From: Deferrisoma camini S3R1
GTDB lineage: Bacteria; Desulfobacterota; Deferrisomatia; Deferrisomatales; Deferrisomataceae
DNA: 64,000 nucleotides
Assembly (NCBI RefSeq): GCF_000526155.1
Contig: NZ_JAFN01000001.1
Coordinates: forward strand, 1,368,501-1,432,500
Direction: 5' to 3'
Position numbers and translations under genes: made by a program. Shown here one piece after another: positions 1 through 8,734 of this stretch. The notes under the pieces are model-generated. The model saw only the letters and a list, made by a program, of their open reading frames with translations, had not been told where the DNA came from and did no database searches. The first letter of the stretch is position 1. Every line of letters begins with the position of its first letter.

Positions 1-1212
1 GTCGGAGACGATCTCCACGGGGATCGAGCGCCGGCCGTGCCGGAGCTCGACCCGGGTGCCGGGCGGCAGGGGCTCGCCCACCCGGACGAACCCGCAGCAA
101 AGCCCCCGGGGGGTGAACCCGGCGGGACGGTTGGGGCTCGCCACGCTCACGATCCGTCCCTCGACCCGGTCGATGCCCATGTCGGTGGCGCAGGTGAGCA
201 CGGTGCCGAGCTCCCGGCCCGATCCGCTGCGCACCGAGGCCCCGGAAGGGACCTTCCGCGGGTCGAACCCGGCAAAGGGCAGGGTCCACGCCGCGTCCAC
301 GGCCGCCTCGATCGCCGCCCGGCCCAGGAACTCCTTGGTGTAGCCGGTGCCCCCTGGCCCCAGCGGCAGGACGCGGGTCCAGGGGTTTCGCACGAAGGGC
401 CAGTCGCCGAGGTCCTGGTGCGCCAGGGGAAGGACCGCCCCGGTGCGCAGGCTGTCCCGGGCCGCCAGCCCGCAGGGGAGGAGCCCCCGGCCCTCCCCTG
501 CCTCCACGAGGTCGGCCCAGATCGTCGGCGCCCGGCGCGCCTCCACGTAGAGCTCGAACCCGAACTCGCCGGTATAGCCGGTGCGCGACAGGAGGACCGG
601 GGTGCCGTCGTGCCACCGCACCTGCCCGGCCTCCGGGGCCTTGGGGTCGAAGTGCCCCCGGAACCGGAAGTAGCCCAGGTCCTGGAACGCCCGGTCGGGG
701 TCGGCCAGGAGGGGCTCGAGCACCCGCGCCGCACCGGGGCCCTGCACGTCGATCTTGCCCAGCCGGTCCGTGAGGTCCGCGATCCCAGCCCCCGGCCCGG
801 GCGCGTGGGCCGCCAGGTGGGCGGCCACCCGGGGGCCCATGCCCGCGTTCACCACCACCAGGAACCGGTCCGGGGAGAGGCCGTAGACCACGGCGTCGTC
901 CACCACGTGGCCCCGGGCGTCCAGAAAGACGCCGTAGGTGCACCGCGGGGGGTCTGCGGGGGGAAGGAGCGCCCCGAGGTCCCGGGTGTGGCAGCGCTGG
1001 AGCAGCCCGAAGGCCCCCGGGCCCGACACGGTCAGCACGGCCATGTGGCTCGTGTCGAACACGCCCACGGCCGTGAGCACAGCCAGGTGCTCGGCCCGGG
1101 CCCCGGCCGGGTACCACAGGGGCATCTCGTACCCGGCGAACTCGGCCGGGTTCGCGCCGTGCCGGCGGTGCCACTGCCCGAGAACCGTGTGCCGGGCCAC
1201 GGCCGCCCTCAC
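1..1212 (-). CDS. gcvT: Aminomethyltransferase, glycine cleavage T-protein family (C-terminus outside window)
   Basis: Reading on the minus strand, the frame is open from a GTG at 1212 to the window edge (404 codons). It begins with an RHTVLGQWH segment and a FAGYEMP motif like GcvT N-termini, has VVDDAVVY near residues 103-110 and the T-protein signature SRTGYTGEFGFE near 209-220. GcvT transfers the aminomethyl carbon of glycine to tetrahydrofolate in the cytosol. The GTG overlaps the stop of the upstream Lrp gene (GTGA), so the two are translationally coupled; a second in-frame GTG lies at 1200. Oddity: the usual RDTLRLEAG-type segment reads RDSLRTGAV here and the following region diverges, so it may act on another methylamine or folate substrate. 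Family assignment is firm, exact substrate is not. Confidence 0.78.
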   Translation of the reverse strand, partial: MRAAVARHTVLGQWHRRHGANPAEFAGYEMPLWYPAGARAEHLAVLTAVGVFDTSHMAVLTVSGPGAFGLLQRCHTRDLGALLPPADPPRCTYGVFLDARGHVVDDAVVYGLSPDRFLVVVNAGMGPRVAAHLAAHAPGPGAGIADLTDRLGKIDVQGPGAARVLEPLLADPDRAFQDLGYFRFRGHFDPKAPEAGQVRWHDGTPVLLSRTGYTGEFGFELYVEARRAPTIWADLVEAGEGRGLLPCGLAARDSLRTGAVLPLAHQDLGDWPFVRNPWTRVLPLGPGGTGYTKEFLGRAAIEAAVDAAWTLPFAGFDPRKVPSGASVRSGSGRELGTVLTCATDMGIDRVEGRIVSVASPNRPAGFTPRGLCCGFVRVGEPLPPGTRVELRHGRRSIPVEIVSD

Positions 1213-1724
1213 AGCACGTAGGGGACCCGGCCCCGCACGTGGTGGTACACCACCCAGGTCTCGGTGGACTGGATGTCTGGGATCTTGGCCACCTCCTCGG
1301 TGTAGAACCGCTTGATCGTCAGCTCGTCGTTGAGGAGCACCGTGAGGATCAGGTCGTACTGGCCGGTCACCACGGCCACCGACACGACCCCCCTCAGCCG
1401 TCCGAACTCCTCGGCCTTCTCGACCAGCCTCACCGTCTTGAGCTTGACCCCCACCAGCACCAGGAAGTGGTTGGGGACGGTGTAGGGGTCCACCGTGCCC
1501 GTGATCTCCAGGATGCCGGCCCGCTCCATGCGGCGCACACGGGCGCGCACCGTGTTCTCGGTGACCCCGAGCGCGGCGGCGATCTCCCGGAACGACTTCC
1601 GGCCGTCCCTCAGGTGGCGGACGATCGCGAGGGCGAGCTCGTCCACGTGGATGTCGCGGGGACCGGGGGTGGGCTTGCGGGCCGAGGCTGCGGTGGGGGG
1701 GAAGGTGGGCTCTCGTGCGGACAC
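1209..1724 (-). CDS. Lrp/AsnC-family transcriptional regulator
   Basis: A 171-residue protein with an N-terminal winged helix-turn-helix (about residues 28-75; recognition segment around GVTENTVRARVRRME) and a C-terminal RAM effector domain (about 85-165) that ends in YHHVRGRVPYVL. Members bind amino acids as octamers and switch nearby metabolic genes. A tail of about 22 residues precedes the HTH. The GTG start has GGGAGG upstream. The gene overlaps the GcvT-family gene by 4 bases, so the likely target is its own operon and glycine or one-carbon metabolism; that is inferred from position. The ligand cannot be read from the sequence. Confidence 0.9.
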   Translation of the reverse strand: MSAREPTFPPTAASARKPTPGPRDIHVDELALAIVRHLRDGRKSFREIAAALGVTENTVRARVRRMERAGILEITGTVDPYTVPNHFLVLVGVKLKTVRLVEKAEEFGRLRGVVSVAVVTGQYDLILTVLLNDELTIKRFYTEEVAKIPDIQSTETWVVYHHVRGRVPYVL

Positions 1725-1765
1725 CGCGATCCTCCCGATGGGGCGGCAGGGAAGCGTTCGGTGTC

Positions 1766-1793
1766 AGGCTAGCACGTCTTCGGGATCCGTCAA
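1766..1793 (-). promoter_or_regulatory. Putative sigma-70 promoter of the lrp-gcvT operon
   Basis: On the minus strand TTGACG (1793-1788) is followed after 16 bases by TAGCCT (1771-1766), preceded by TGC as an extended -10 (TGn). It lies about 40 bases upstream of the Lrp GTG. The adjacent A/T-rich stretch (1795-1820) with GATCGATC-like symmetry would suit Lrp autoregulation, which is a guess. Confidence 0.5.
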
Positions 1794-1898
1794 TGATCGA
1801 TCCGAAAAATGATGAAAAAATCGGTGAGATGGCTGGCAGGAGCTAAAAAGCTCATTTGCAAGGGGAGAAAGGGATTCGCCGCCCGGCGGAGCCGCTCC

Positions 1899-2393
1899 TC
1901 AGCCGAGCAGGAGCACCCCGAAGCACAGGAACCGGCCGCCCGGCCGGGGATCGATGCCGTGGCGCTCCAGGGCCTCGAGCACCGCCACCCCGCAGGCCTC
2001 GAGCGAGGGGAACGCTCCGGTCGGATGGCGGCACGCCCGGGTGTCGCACGCCTCGCACAGGTCGCAATGGCCGGCGCCCAGGGCGGCGGCCTTCCAGTGG
2101 CCGGCCCGGAACGCCTCGGACCGCAACTCCCGCAGCACCCGGTTCACCCCGGGGTGGTCGGCCGCAGCCACCCACAGGCCGCTCCGGTACTCCGAGAGCA
2201 TCCGCTCGGTCAACTCCAGCTCCGGCGCGTGGGGCGGGCAGGTGAGCCACCGGCCGTGGTCCGGGCAGCCGTACCGGCAGTGGAACCGCACCCAGGCACG
2301 CACCGGGATCCGGGCCGGATCGGCCGGCCACACCCCCAGGGCCCCCAGCTCGAGCGCCCGCTCCGCCAGGACCTCCGCGGCGTCGCCCCTCAT
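1899..2393 (-). CDS. DUF2284 family predicted metal-binding protein
   Basis: A 164-residue cytosolic protein. It has nine cysteines, mostly in family-typical spacing: CRYGC at 39/43, C52 before PP, CDLCEAC at 110/113/116, C121, C134 and C157. DUF2284 proteins are predicted to bind metal or an iron-sulfur cluster through these cysteines; no reaction is established to my knowledge. The ATG at 2393 was chosen because GGAGGTG lies just upstream and the frame further upstream is proline/arginine-rich and non-protein-like. It is transcribed away from the globin-PsiE gene and has no clear operon partner. Confidence 0.8.
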   Translation of the reverse strand: MRGDAAEVLAERALELGALGVWPADPARIPVRAWVRFHCRYGCPDHGRWLTCPPHAPELELTERMLSEYRSGLWVAAADHPGVNRVLRELRSEAFRAGHWKAAALGAGHCDLCEACDTRACRHPTGAFPSLEACGVAVLEALERHGIDPRPGGRFLCFGVLLLG

Positions 2394-2442
2394 CCCCACC
2401 TCCCCGGGGCCACCACCGGGCTCCCGCAACTCGGCGCCAGCA

Positions 2443-2590
2443 GGGTGCGAGCGAGGCCGGCCAGGGGGTTCGCCGCGCGGGCAAGAGACACGGGGGTTGG
2501 TTCCATCACGGCTCCGTGCAACGGCACTTCGCGGTCCCGACGCGGCAGGCGCTGCACCGCACGAGACCCAACGGGCCGAAGGCCCAGACC
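2443..2590 (-). repeat. Dispersed repeat family R1, copy C (degenerate)
   Basis: Lies in the 391-base gap between the DUF2284 gene and the globin-PsiE gene (2394-2784), where no gene is convincing. Read on the minus strand it aligns by eye at about 70 % with the copies at 13345-13512 and 31886-32060: GTGCAGCGCCTGCCGCGTC, then ATGGAACCAAC, then CGCGCGGCGAA. It includes GGGCCGAAGGCCC (2573-2585), the hairpin core also found in the leader arrays. Confidence 0.55.
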
Positions 2591-2784
2591 TCCTTGTAGC
2601 ATCGGGCCCGGCGGCCGCACAAGGCCGGCGCCCCGGCCGGCCCCCGGCTGGATTGACCCGCCGCGGCCGCCGAGGGTAGCTTGCCCGAATCGGGGCCCCG
2701 GCGGCCGGCCGTCGGAGAGACGCGCCCGCTTCGCCTGGGGGCCGGACGATTCCACCCGGCGGCCCGGAAACCGGAGGAGGACCC

Positions 2785-3687
2785 ATGGAGCCCGTGGAGA
2801 AGATGCTCGACCACTACCGGTACGGACCGGCCGACGAGGCCAACCGGGAGCGGCTGCGCGCCCTGCTCCTCCCCGAGGCCGACCGGTTCGCGGAGGCGCT
2901 GTTCGGCTACATGGCCTCCGACCCCTACACCCTGTCGTTCTTCCCCACCGAGGAGGCGGTGCGGAGGCGCAAGGCCATCAGCCGAACCTGGTTCCAGGCC
3001 CTTCTGACCGACCCCCTGGACGAGCACCACCTGAAGCGTCTCCACCGGGCCGGCAAGACCCACCTGGACATCGGGCTGCCCGGCCACTACGTGAGCGCCG
3101 CCATGAGCTTCGTGCGCGGCTACTGCCACGAGCGGGTGGCCGCCCTGGCGGCCGACCCCGACGAGGCTCGGGCCCTCACGGCCACCCTGGACAAGCTCCT
3201 CGACCTGAATCTCGACGTCATGACCGAGGCGTACCGCGAGGAGGAGCTGCGCCGGGTGTTCCTGTCGAAGCGCACCGAGACGGCCCTGATCCGCTGGGTC
3301 GAGCGGCTGACCCACGGGCTGAACCTGCTCCTGGTGGTGGGGCTCGTGGCCATGACCGGGGCCATCGCCGCCCTGTTCGTGTCGGACGTGATCCAGGTGC
3401 CCGGGGGCCGGCTCGACGTGGGGGTGGTCAAGGCCCTGGGTTCGCTCCTCATCCTGTGGATGATGATTGAGCTGCTCCACGCCGAGGTGCGCTACCTCCG
3501 GGGAGGCCGGTTTACCCTGAGGGTGTTCCTGGAGCTGGCCCTGGTGGCGTTCATCCGAAAGCTGTTCGTGGCGGCCCTGGAGAAGTCCGACCCCGTGGAC
3601 TTCGGCCTGATCCTGGCGAGCCTGCTCGTCCTCGGGGCCCTGTTCTTCCTGATGGCCCGGACGGATCGCCAGGAAGGCGCGGACTGA
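2785..3687 (+). CDS. Globin-coupled (protoglobin-like) domain fused to a PsiE-family membrane domain
   Basis: A 300-residue protein in two parts. Residues 1-165 resemble the sensor globin of globin-coupled proteins; H93 in the THLDIGLPGHY segment fits the proximal haem histidine, and the surrounding helix pattern (HRAG before, AAMSFV after) matches the family. Residues about 170-295 carry four hydrophobic segments and the PsiE-like stretch IELLHAEVRYLRGGRF around 225-241. PsiE (phosphate-starvation-inducible E) is a membrane protein of unknown role. The fusion suggests a membrane protein gated by haem-bound gas (O2, NO or CO); that is inference. The ATG has GGAGGAG 7 bases upstream. It stands alone between divergent and unrelated neighbours. 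Confidence 0.82.
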   Translation: MEPVEKMLDHYRYGPADEANRERLRALLLPEADRFAEALFGYMASDPYTLSFFPTEEAVRRRKAISRTWFQALLTDPLDEHHLKRLHRAGKTHLDIGLPGHYVSAAMSFVRGYCHERVAALAADPDEARALTATLDKLLDLNLDVMTEAYREEELRRVFLSKRTETALIRWVERLTHGLNLLLVVGLVAMTGAIAALFVSDVIQVPGGRLDVGVVKALGSLLILWMMIELLHAEVRYLRGGRFTLRVFLELALVAFIRKLFVAALEKSDPVDFGLILASLLVLGALFFLMARTDRQEGAD

Positions 3688-3743
3688 CCCCCCGGCCCGG
3701 CGGGGAACCGCCGGTTCGATGTCTTCGGTCCGACGTTTCGGCC

Positions 3744-3772
3744 TTGACACAGGGGGCCGAAGCTGGTATCTG
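3744..3772 (+). promoter_or_regulatory. Probable sigma-70 promoter of the large lipoprotein gene
   Basis: TTGACA (3744-3749), 17-base spacer, TATCTG (3767-3772), followed by an A-rich stretch. It is in the 275-base gap 3688-3962 and points at the gene starting at 3963, leaving a leader of about 180 bases. The rest of the gap shows no gene. Confidence 0.6.
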
Positions 3773-3962
3773 CACCAAAAACCTACCCCACAACCCTTTC
3801 CATACACCCTAAGAGCTAGGGTTCGCGACAGGGTGCACCCCTCTTCTCTCTAGCCGCCCGCCTTCCCTTCGGTGGGGACGAGCGCAGCAACCCCCCTCGC
3901 AGCGGCGTCCCCTCCCGGTCCCCAGGGGTCGCCGGAACCCCCTCCGGGACCGGGAGGGCACC

Positions 3963-6900
3963 ATGTGGACGGCGCGGATCGCGGCAAGACGCGGGTTCTG
4001 GCTCTGGACGGCGCTGCTCCTCGCCGCGTCGGGGTGCGGGGGAACCGCCGGGGGGACCGGATCCGGCCCGGCGGCGGACGACGCAGCCCCACGGGTCCTG
4101 CGCGCCGAGGCCCTCTCCCCCGAGGAGGTCCTGGTCGTCTTCGACGAGGCACTGAACCCCTGTGCGGCCGACGCCGCCAACTTCTCGGTCACACCGGAAC
4201 TGACGATCACCGGCGCCGTCCTGGTGGACGGGGGCACGGCGGTACGCCTGGGGACCGGCAGGCAGGTGCCGGGGCTCGAGTACCAGGTCGAGGCGGCGGG
4301 GTGGGACCGGAACGGGGACGGCCGAATCGACGAGCGGGACGGCGTGGTTCTCGACCTCGCCGGCCAACCGGTGGATCCGGTTCGCTGCCGCGCCACCTTC
4401 CGCGGGGCCGGAGCCCCGGACGGCGAGGGGCCGAGGCTGGTGAGCGCCGTGGCCACCGGCAACACCGAGGTGCTGGTCACGTTCAGCGAGGCGGTGCGGG
4501 GTGGGATGGAGGGTGCGGAGAACCCCTCCCACTACCGGATCTCGGCGCCCCTGCCCCCTTCCGCCGGCCGGCGGTCGGCCCGGGCGGTCGTGATGGTGCG
4601 CAGCGCCACCCTGATCCTGCCCGGCCGCACGACGGACCGCCTCACGACGTGGTCGCAGTCGGACCTCGAGTACACCCTGACGGTGACCGGCATCCAGGAC
4701 CTGGCGGGAAACCCCCTGGCGCCGCCGGAGATGTTCGTCGTGCCGAGCACGGTGCGGTTCGCGGGAATGCCGCCGGGGCCCGGCGACCTCACCGACGAGG
4801 ACCTGGACGGGGTGCCCGACTCGGTCGAACAGCGGGGCTGGCTCGTCACCGTGCGCGGGGCGGACGGTGAGCCGACGCAGCGGGAGGTGAACGCAGACCC
4901 CGAGGCCGCGGACACGGACGGCGACGGCGTCACCGACCGCGAGGAGTGGACCTACCTGCTCGATCCGCGCCTGCCGGACACGGACGGCGACGGGGTCGAG
5001 GACTGGGAGGAGCTCAACCGGACCTACAGCGATCCCCTCGCCCGGGACACGGACCGGGACGGCCTGGACGACGGGCTCGAGGTCGGCACCTTCGGCACCT
5101 CGCCGGTGCTGGCCGACACGGACGGCGACGACCTGGACGACTACCAGGAGCTGTACGTGCGGGGGGAACGGTACGACCCCCTCGTGGCCGACCTGCCCCG
5201 GATCACGGTGACCTATTCCACCCCGCCGGCCGTGTACATGGTGACCGATGTGGGCACCACGGACGAGAGGAGCTTCGGCACCCGGATCGCCCAGACCGTG
5301 ACGGAGTCGGTGACCATGGGACAGACCGACTCCCTCACCAACCAGCGCACCACCCGGAACTCGCAGGAGATCGCGACGACCGTCGGGATCAACCTGGGCG
5401 ACATCACGAACCTGGGCGTGCCGAGGGGCACGCTCGAGGTCTCGGGCAAGCTCTCGTGGTCCCAGGGCACGATGAACGAGCGCAGCCAGTCGTGGAGCCA
5501 GGACAAGTCCCGGGCCGCGGCCCGGGCGGTGGAGGAGTACGAGGACTACGCCAGGAGCAGCACCGTGCGCACGACCGGGGGCCGGGTGACCGGGGGGATC
5601 AAGCTCGAGAACACCGGCGGGGTGTCGGTGACGATCCGGTCCCTGGTGGTCAACGTGAAGGTCCCCGACTGGAGCCGGCCGGGGGCCTACCGGGTGGTGG
5701 CGGCGGTCCGGCCGGAGCTGGTGGGGGAGCTGACCCTGGGGCCCGGCGACGTGAGCGGCGAGATCTTCGTGTCCACGGGAGAGCGGGACCTGACCGTGGC
5801 CCAGGCCCGCGAGGTGCTGCTCAACGCCGGCTCGGTGCTGTTCGAGGTGTCCAGCATCGCCCTCACCGACGAGAACAACCGCAGCTTCACCTACAAGACC
5901 GAGCAGACCGTCTCCCAGACCGCGCTCGTGGCGATCGACTACCAGGGGCGCGGGGGGCGGCCGCTCGAGCGCTACATGGTGGCCACCAACCTCGTCCACA
6001 CCGGGCCCAGGGCCTTCGCGGGGGTCACCCTAGGCGAGGTGTTCGACTACTTGGGCATCCCCTTCGAACAGTTCGACGCCGGCGCCGTGAGGAGCATCCG
6101 GGGCCTGGAGACCCGGTCCCGGCAGGAGGGGTTCTGGTTCGTGCTCACTTCGAGCCCCTCGGTCCGGCCGGGGGGCTCGGCCGCCTTCCGCGACATCGTC
6201 CTGAAGGCCGGCGACTGGATCCAGGTGGCGTACCTCACCGACGTGGACGGTGACGGCCTGTTCACCCGCGAGGAGTACCTGTACGGCACCGACGACACCC
6301 AGGTGGACACGGACGGGGACGGCATCTCGGACTACGACGAGCTCAAGACGGGGTGGTGGGTCCCGGTCCTCGCCCGGACCGTCTACCCCAATCCCCTCCA
6401 CGCCGGGGACTACGACGGGGACGGTCTGGACGACCCTGCCGAGCGGTCGATCGAGACCGACCCCCGAAACGCCGACACCGACGGCGACGGGGTGTCCGAC
6501 AGTGACGACGCGTACCCGAACGTCCCCAACCCCTCCCCCACGGACTTCACAGCGGTGGTGGGGGAGGACCCGGACGACGCGGTGCTCCTTTCGTGGGAGA
6601 TCCCGGACGAGTACGCGGGGGTCCTCGTCCTTCGCCAGGCCAACGCCCCCGTGCGGTCCCGGCCGGTGAACGGCGAGACGTACGCCCTCGGCGACGTGGT
6701 GGGCGACGCCGTGGTGGTCTACTCGGGCGCGGACGGCTCGGTCGAGGACCCCGGCCTGAACCGGAGGACCACCTACCACTACCGGCTCTTCCCCTACGAC
6801 GCGTCCCACGGCTACGGGCCGTCCGCGTCGCGATCGGCCACCACCGGCCCCGGCCCGCTCCCCGACCCCACCGCCGCGAACACCCGGGTGGAGGCCGACG

Positions 6901-8141
6901 AAGCGAGAGCCTGGATCCAGGTCTCGTGGGCCGTGCCCGGCGACGATCGGGTCGAGGGGGTGCTCGTCCTGAGGGACGAGGCTCCGGTGGTCACCCGGCC
7001 CATCGACGGGGCGTCCCACGAGGTGGGCGGGTACATCGACGACGCCAAGGTCGTCTACGTGGGCGACAACGCCACGTTCTCGGACGAGGACGTGGAGCCG
7101 GACACCACCTACTTCTACCGGCTGTACTGCTTCGACGCCGACCGCGCCTACTCCGCGGGGGTGCCGGTGACCGCGACCACGGACGACGGTAACTCCACGG
7201 TCCGGGTGACCATGGAGGCCGTGAGGCTGGTCCGGAACGAAGACGCCGGCAACAAGAGCGAACTGTACTGGAAGTTCTGGATCGAGACCGAGGACGGGCG
7301 CACCTACACGATCGACGACCCGGAGGACGGTTATCTGGCCAAACTGGAAGAGGGCCACGAAAAAGGCATCCACAAGACGGTCGAGTTCCAGATGGACAAC
7401 CGACGGAAGTTCTGGGTGCTGGGCTGGATGAAGGAGGAGGACGACTGGCCGGATCCGGACGACTCCATGGGCTCGGACAAGCAGGAGTGGGCCTACGACA
7501 TTCGATCGAGGCGCTGGGAGGGGGCCGACGGTCAGAGCACCGCCGGCGAGCTGCGCTTTTCGCGCGAGGGCGTGGCCGTGGCCCGGTACACCACGATCAC
7601 GCTGGACAGTCTGCTCACCGTCACGGCCGGCTCCGCCGCAGGGCTGGGGGGCCGGGCCGATCCCGGAGCCCGGGATCACGAGATCCAGCAGATGACCTGG
7701 ACCGTGGACTACGGTTCGGTGCTGGTGACCGGGGTGCAGGTGTCCGGGGTGGCTCCGGCGGACGGCGTGGAGCGGATCCACCTGTACGAAGACGAGGGGA
7801 CCAAGGGAGTGTACGACCCCGGCGTCGACCGGCCGCTGGGGCCCCCCGCCGTGTGGAGCGACCAGGGATCCGCGTTCGTCGCTTCCGGCTGGAGCTACCG
7901 CCTCGAGCCCGGCTACGACCGGCAGGGGGCGGCCACGCCGCGGGCCGTCGACGTCCTGGTCACGGTGGACACGGCCCCCGACGCCGCTGCCGTGGATCCC
8001 CTGGTCTCCCAGGTGGAGTTCATCCGGCTGGGGATCGGCAGCGTGGTGGGTCCCCCCCTCCCCTCCGAGCCGTTCTGGATCGAGGCGGCTCCCGAGAGCC
8101 CGCCCGCCCCGGCGGCGCGCCGGGGGACGGGACGGGAGTGA
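3963..8141 (+). CDS. Large modular surface lipoprotein with calcium-binding TSP3-type repeats
   Basis: A 1392-residue protein. The signal peptide ends in a lipobox (LLLAASGC, C25), so it is a lipoprotein. Residues about 45-275 hold two Ig-like (Big/SbsA-type) segments. Two blocks of thrombospondin type-3-like repeats with DTDGDGxxD loops lie at about 280-396 and 759-850 and should bind calcium. Between them (about 400-755) is a beta-rich, Thr/Ser/Gln-rich domain I cannot name. Two fibronectin-III-like modules follow (about 860-1075), then an unassigned C-terminal region. Such architecture is typical of cell-surface or adhesive proteins. It ends 8 bases before the convergent cheX gene, appears monocistronic and has its own promoter. 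The function is not known. Confidence 0.85.
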   Translation: MWTARIAARRGFWLWTALLLAASGCGGTAGGTGSGPAADDAAPRVLRAEALSPEEVLVVFDEALNPCAADAANFSVTPELTITGAVLVDGGTAVRLGTGRQVPGLEYQVEAAGWDRNGDGRIDERDGVVLDLAGQPVDPVRCRATFRGAGAPDGEGPRLVSAVATGNTEVLVTFSEAVRGGMEGAENPSHYRISAPLPPSAGRRSARAVVMVRSATLILPGRTTDRLTTWSQSDLEYTLTVTGIQDLAGNPLAPPEMFVVPSTVRFAGMPPGPGDLTDEDLDGVPDSVEQRGWLVTVRGADGEPTQREVNADPEAADTDGDGVTDREEWTYLLDPRLPDTDGDGVEDWEELNRTYSDPLARDTDRDGLDDGLEVGTFGTSPVLADTDGDDLDDYQELYVRGERYDPLVADLPRITVTYSTPPAVYMVTDVGTTDERSFGTRIAQTVTESVTMGQTDSLTNQRTTRNSQEIATTVGINLGDITNLGVPRGTLEVSGKLSWSQGTMNERSQSWSQDKSRAAARAVEEYEDYARSSTVRTTGGRVTGGIKLENTGGVSVTIRSLVVNVKVPDWSRPGAYRVVAAVRPELVGELTLGPGDVSGEIFVSTGERDLTVAQAREVLLNAGSVLFEVSSIALTDENNRSFTYKTEQTVSQTALVAIDYQGRGGRPLERYMVATNLVHTGPRAFAGVTLGEVFDYLGIPFEQFDAGAVRSIRGLETRSRQEGFWFVLTSSPSVRPGGSAAFRDIVLKAGDWIQVAYLTDVDGDGLFTREEYLYGTDDTQVDTDGDGISDYDELKTGWWVPVLARTVYPNPLHAGDYDGDGLDDPAERSIETDPRNADTDGDGVSDSDDAYPNVPNPSPTDFTAVVGEDPDDAVLLSWEIPDEYAGVLVLRQANAPVRSRPVNGETYALGDVVGDAVVVYSGADGSVEDPGLNRRTTYHYRLFPYDASHGYGPSASRSATTGPGPLPDPTAANTRVEADEARAWIQVSWAVPGDDRVEGVLVLRDEAPVVTRPIDGASHEVGGYIDDAKVVYVGDNATFSDEDVEPDTTYFYRLYCFDADRAYSAGVPVTATTDDGNSTVRVTMEAVRLVRNEDAGNKSELYWKFWIETEDGRTYTIDDPEDGYLAKLEEGHEKGIHKTVEFQMDNRRKFWVLGWMKEEDDWPDPDDSMGSDKQEWAYDIRSRRWEGADGQSTAGELRFSREGVAVARYTTITLDSLLTVTAGSAAGLGGRADPGARDHEIQQMTWTVDYGSVLVTGVQVSGVAPADGVERIHLYEDEGTKGVYDPGVDRPLGPPAVWSDQGSAFVASGWSYRLEPGYDRQGAATPRAVDVLVTVDTAPDAAAVDPLVSQVEFIRLGIGSVVGPPLPSEPFWIEAAPESPPAPAARRGTGRE

Positions 8142-8149
8142 GCCGGCGA

Positions 8150-8659
8150 TCAGGCCTTGCTCAGGCGGATCGTGGTGGAGAACAGCCGCTCCTTTGCGAA
8201 CACGATCGGGAGGCCCTCGAGCTCGAACTCCACGGACACCGTCTGGAACCCGCGGAACGAGTACACCTGGTAATCGGCGCCCACGATCATCGAGGGGCAG
8301 GAGATGTGGGTGATGCCGTAGCGATCGCCGCTCAGCTCCCCCTTGATCCGGCCCGCGATGATGTTGGTGATCTCGGCGGCCGCGTCGAACACGTCGGCGC
8401 TGTACCCGTCCACCTCGGCCCCCAGGAACTGCCGGGCCAGGAAGAGCACTCCCTCCCGGGAGAGGTGCAGGGTCACGGTGCCGTTCCGGCGGCCCACCAG
8501 CCCCACCACCACGGCGATCTCCTGGCCCCTGGGGCCCACCGTGGACCAGCCCACCGGCCGGGGGTCGAGCCCGGCCATCTGGAAACCGGCCTTGGTGCTG
8601 CGAACCACGGCGTCCAGGAGGTGGGGATCCACCTCGATCGAGAACTCTTTCATGGACAT
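8150..8659 (-). CDS. cheX: CheX/CheC-like chemotaxis phosphatase
   Basis: A 169-residue protein of the CheC/CheX/FliY fold. The CheX-type active helix is visible as AAEITNIIAGRIK with E96 and N99, the residues that position water to dephosphorylate CheY-P in the family. It is cytosolic. It stands alone between the lipoprotein gene and an MBL-fold gene, far from the che cluster at 45-64 kb, and is distinct from the second CheX at 45200-45670. A second ATG lies two codons downstream (8653). No cheY partner is adjacent. Confidence 0.82.
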   Translation of the reverse strand: MSMKEFSIEVDPHLLDAVVRSTKAGFQMAGLDPRPVGWSTVGPRGQEIAVVVGLVGRRNGTVTLHLSREGVLFLARQFLGAEVDGYSADVFDAAAEITNIIAGRIKGELSGDRYGITHISCPSMIVGADYQVYSFRGFQTVSVEFELEGLPIVFAKERLFSTTIRLSKA

Positions 8660-8734
8660 CGCTCCCGAAACAGGTTGGCGTCTCCCAGCCCGTTTCGGGT
8701 CGCGGGGGGCGGGACTTGAGGGAGCTCGGCCGGC

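Noticed and set aside
1725-1898. Glycine riboswitch before the lrp-gcvT operon
   Set aside because: The short leader has a plausible promoter but no tandem aptamer-like structure that I can see.
2506-2622. A 38-codon cysteine-containing frame (LCGRRARCY ... CSAC ... CRC) on the minus strand
   Set aside because: It looks zinc-ribbon-like but only a TTG start without a Shine-Dalgarno is available, and most of it is inside the degenerate repeat R1 copy C.
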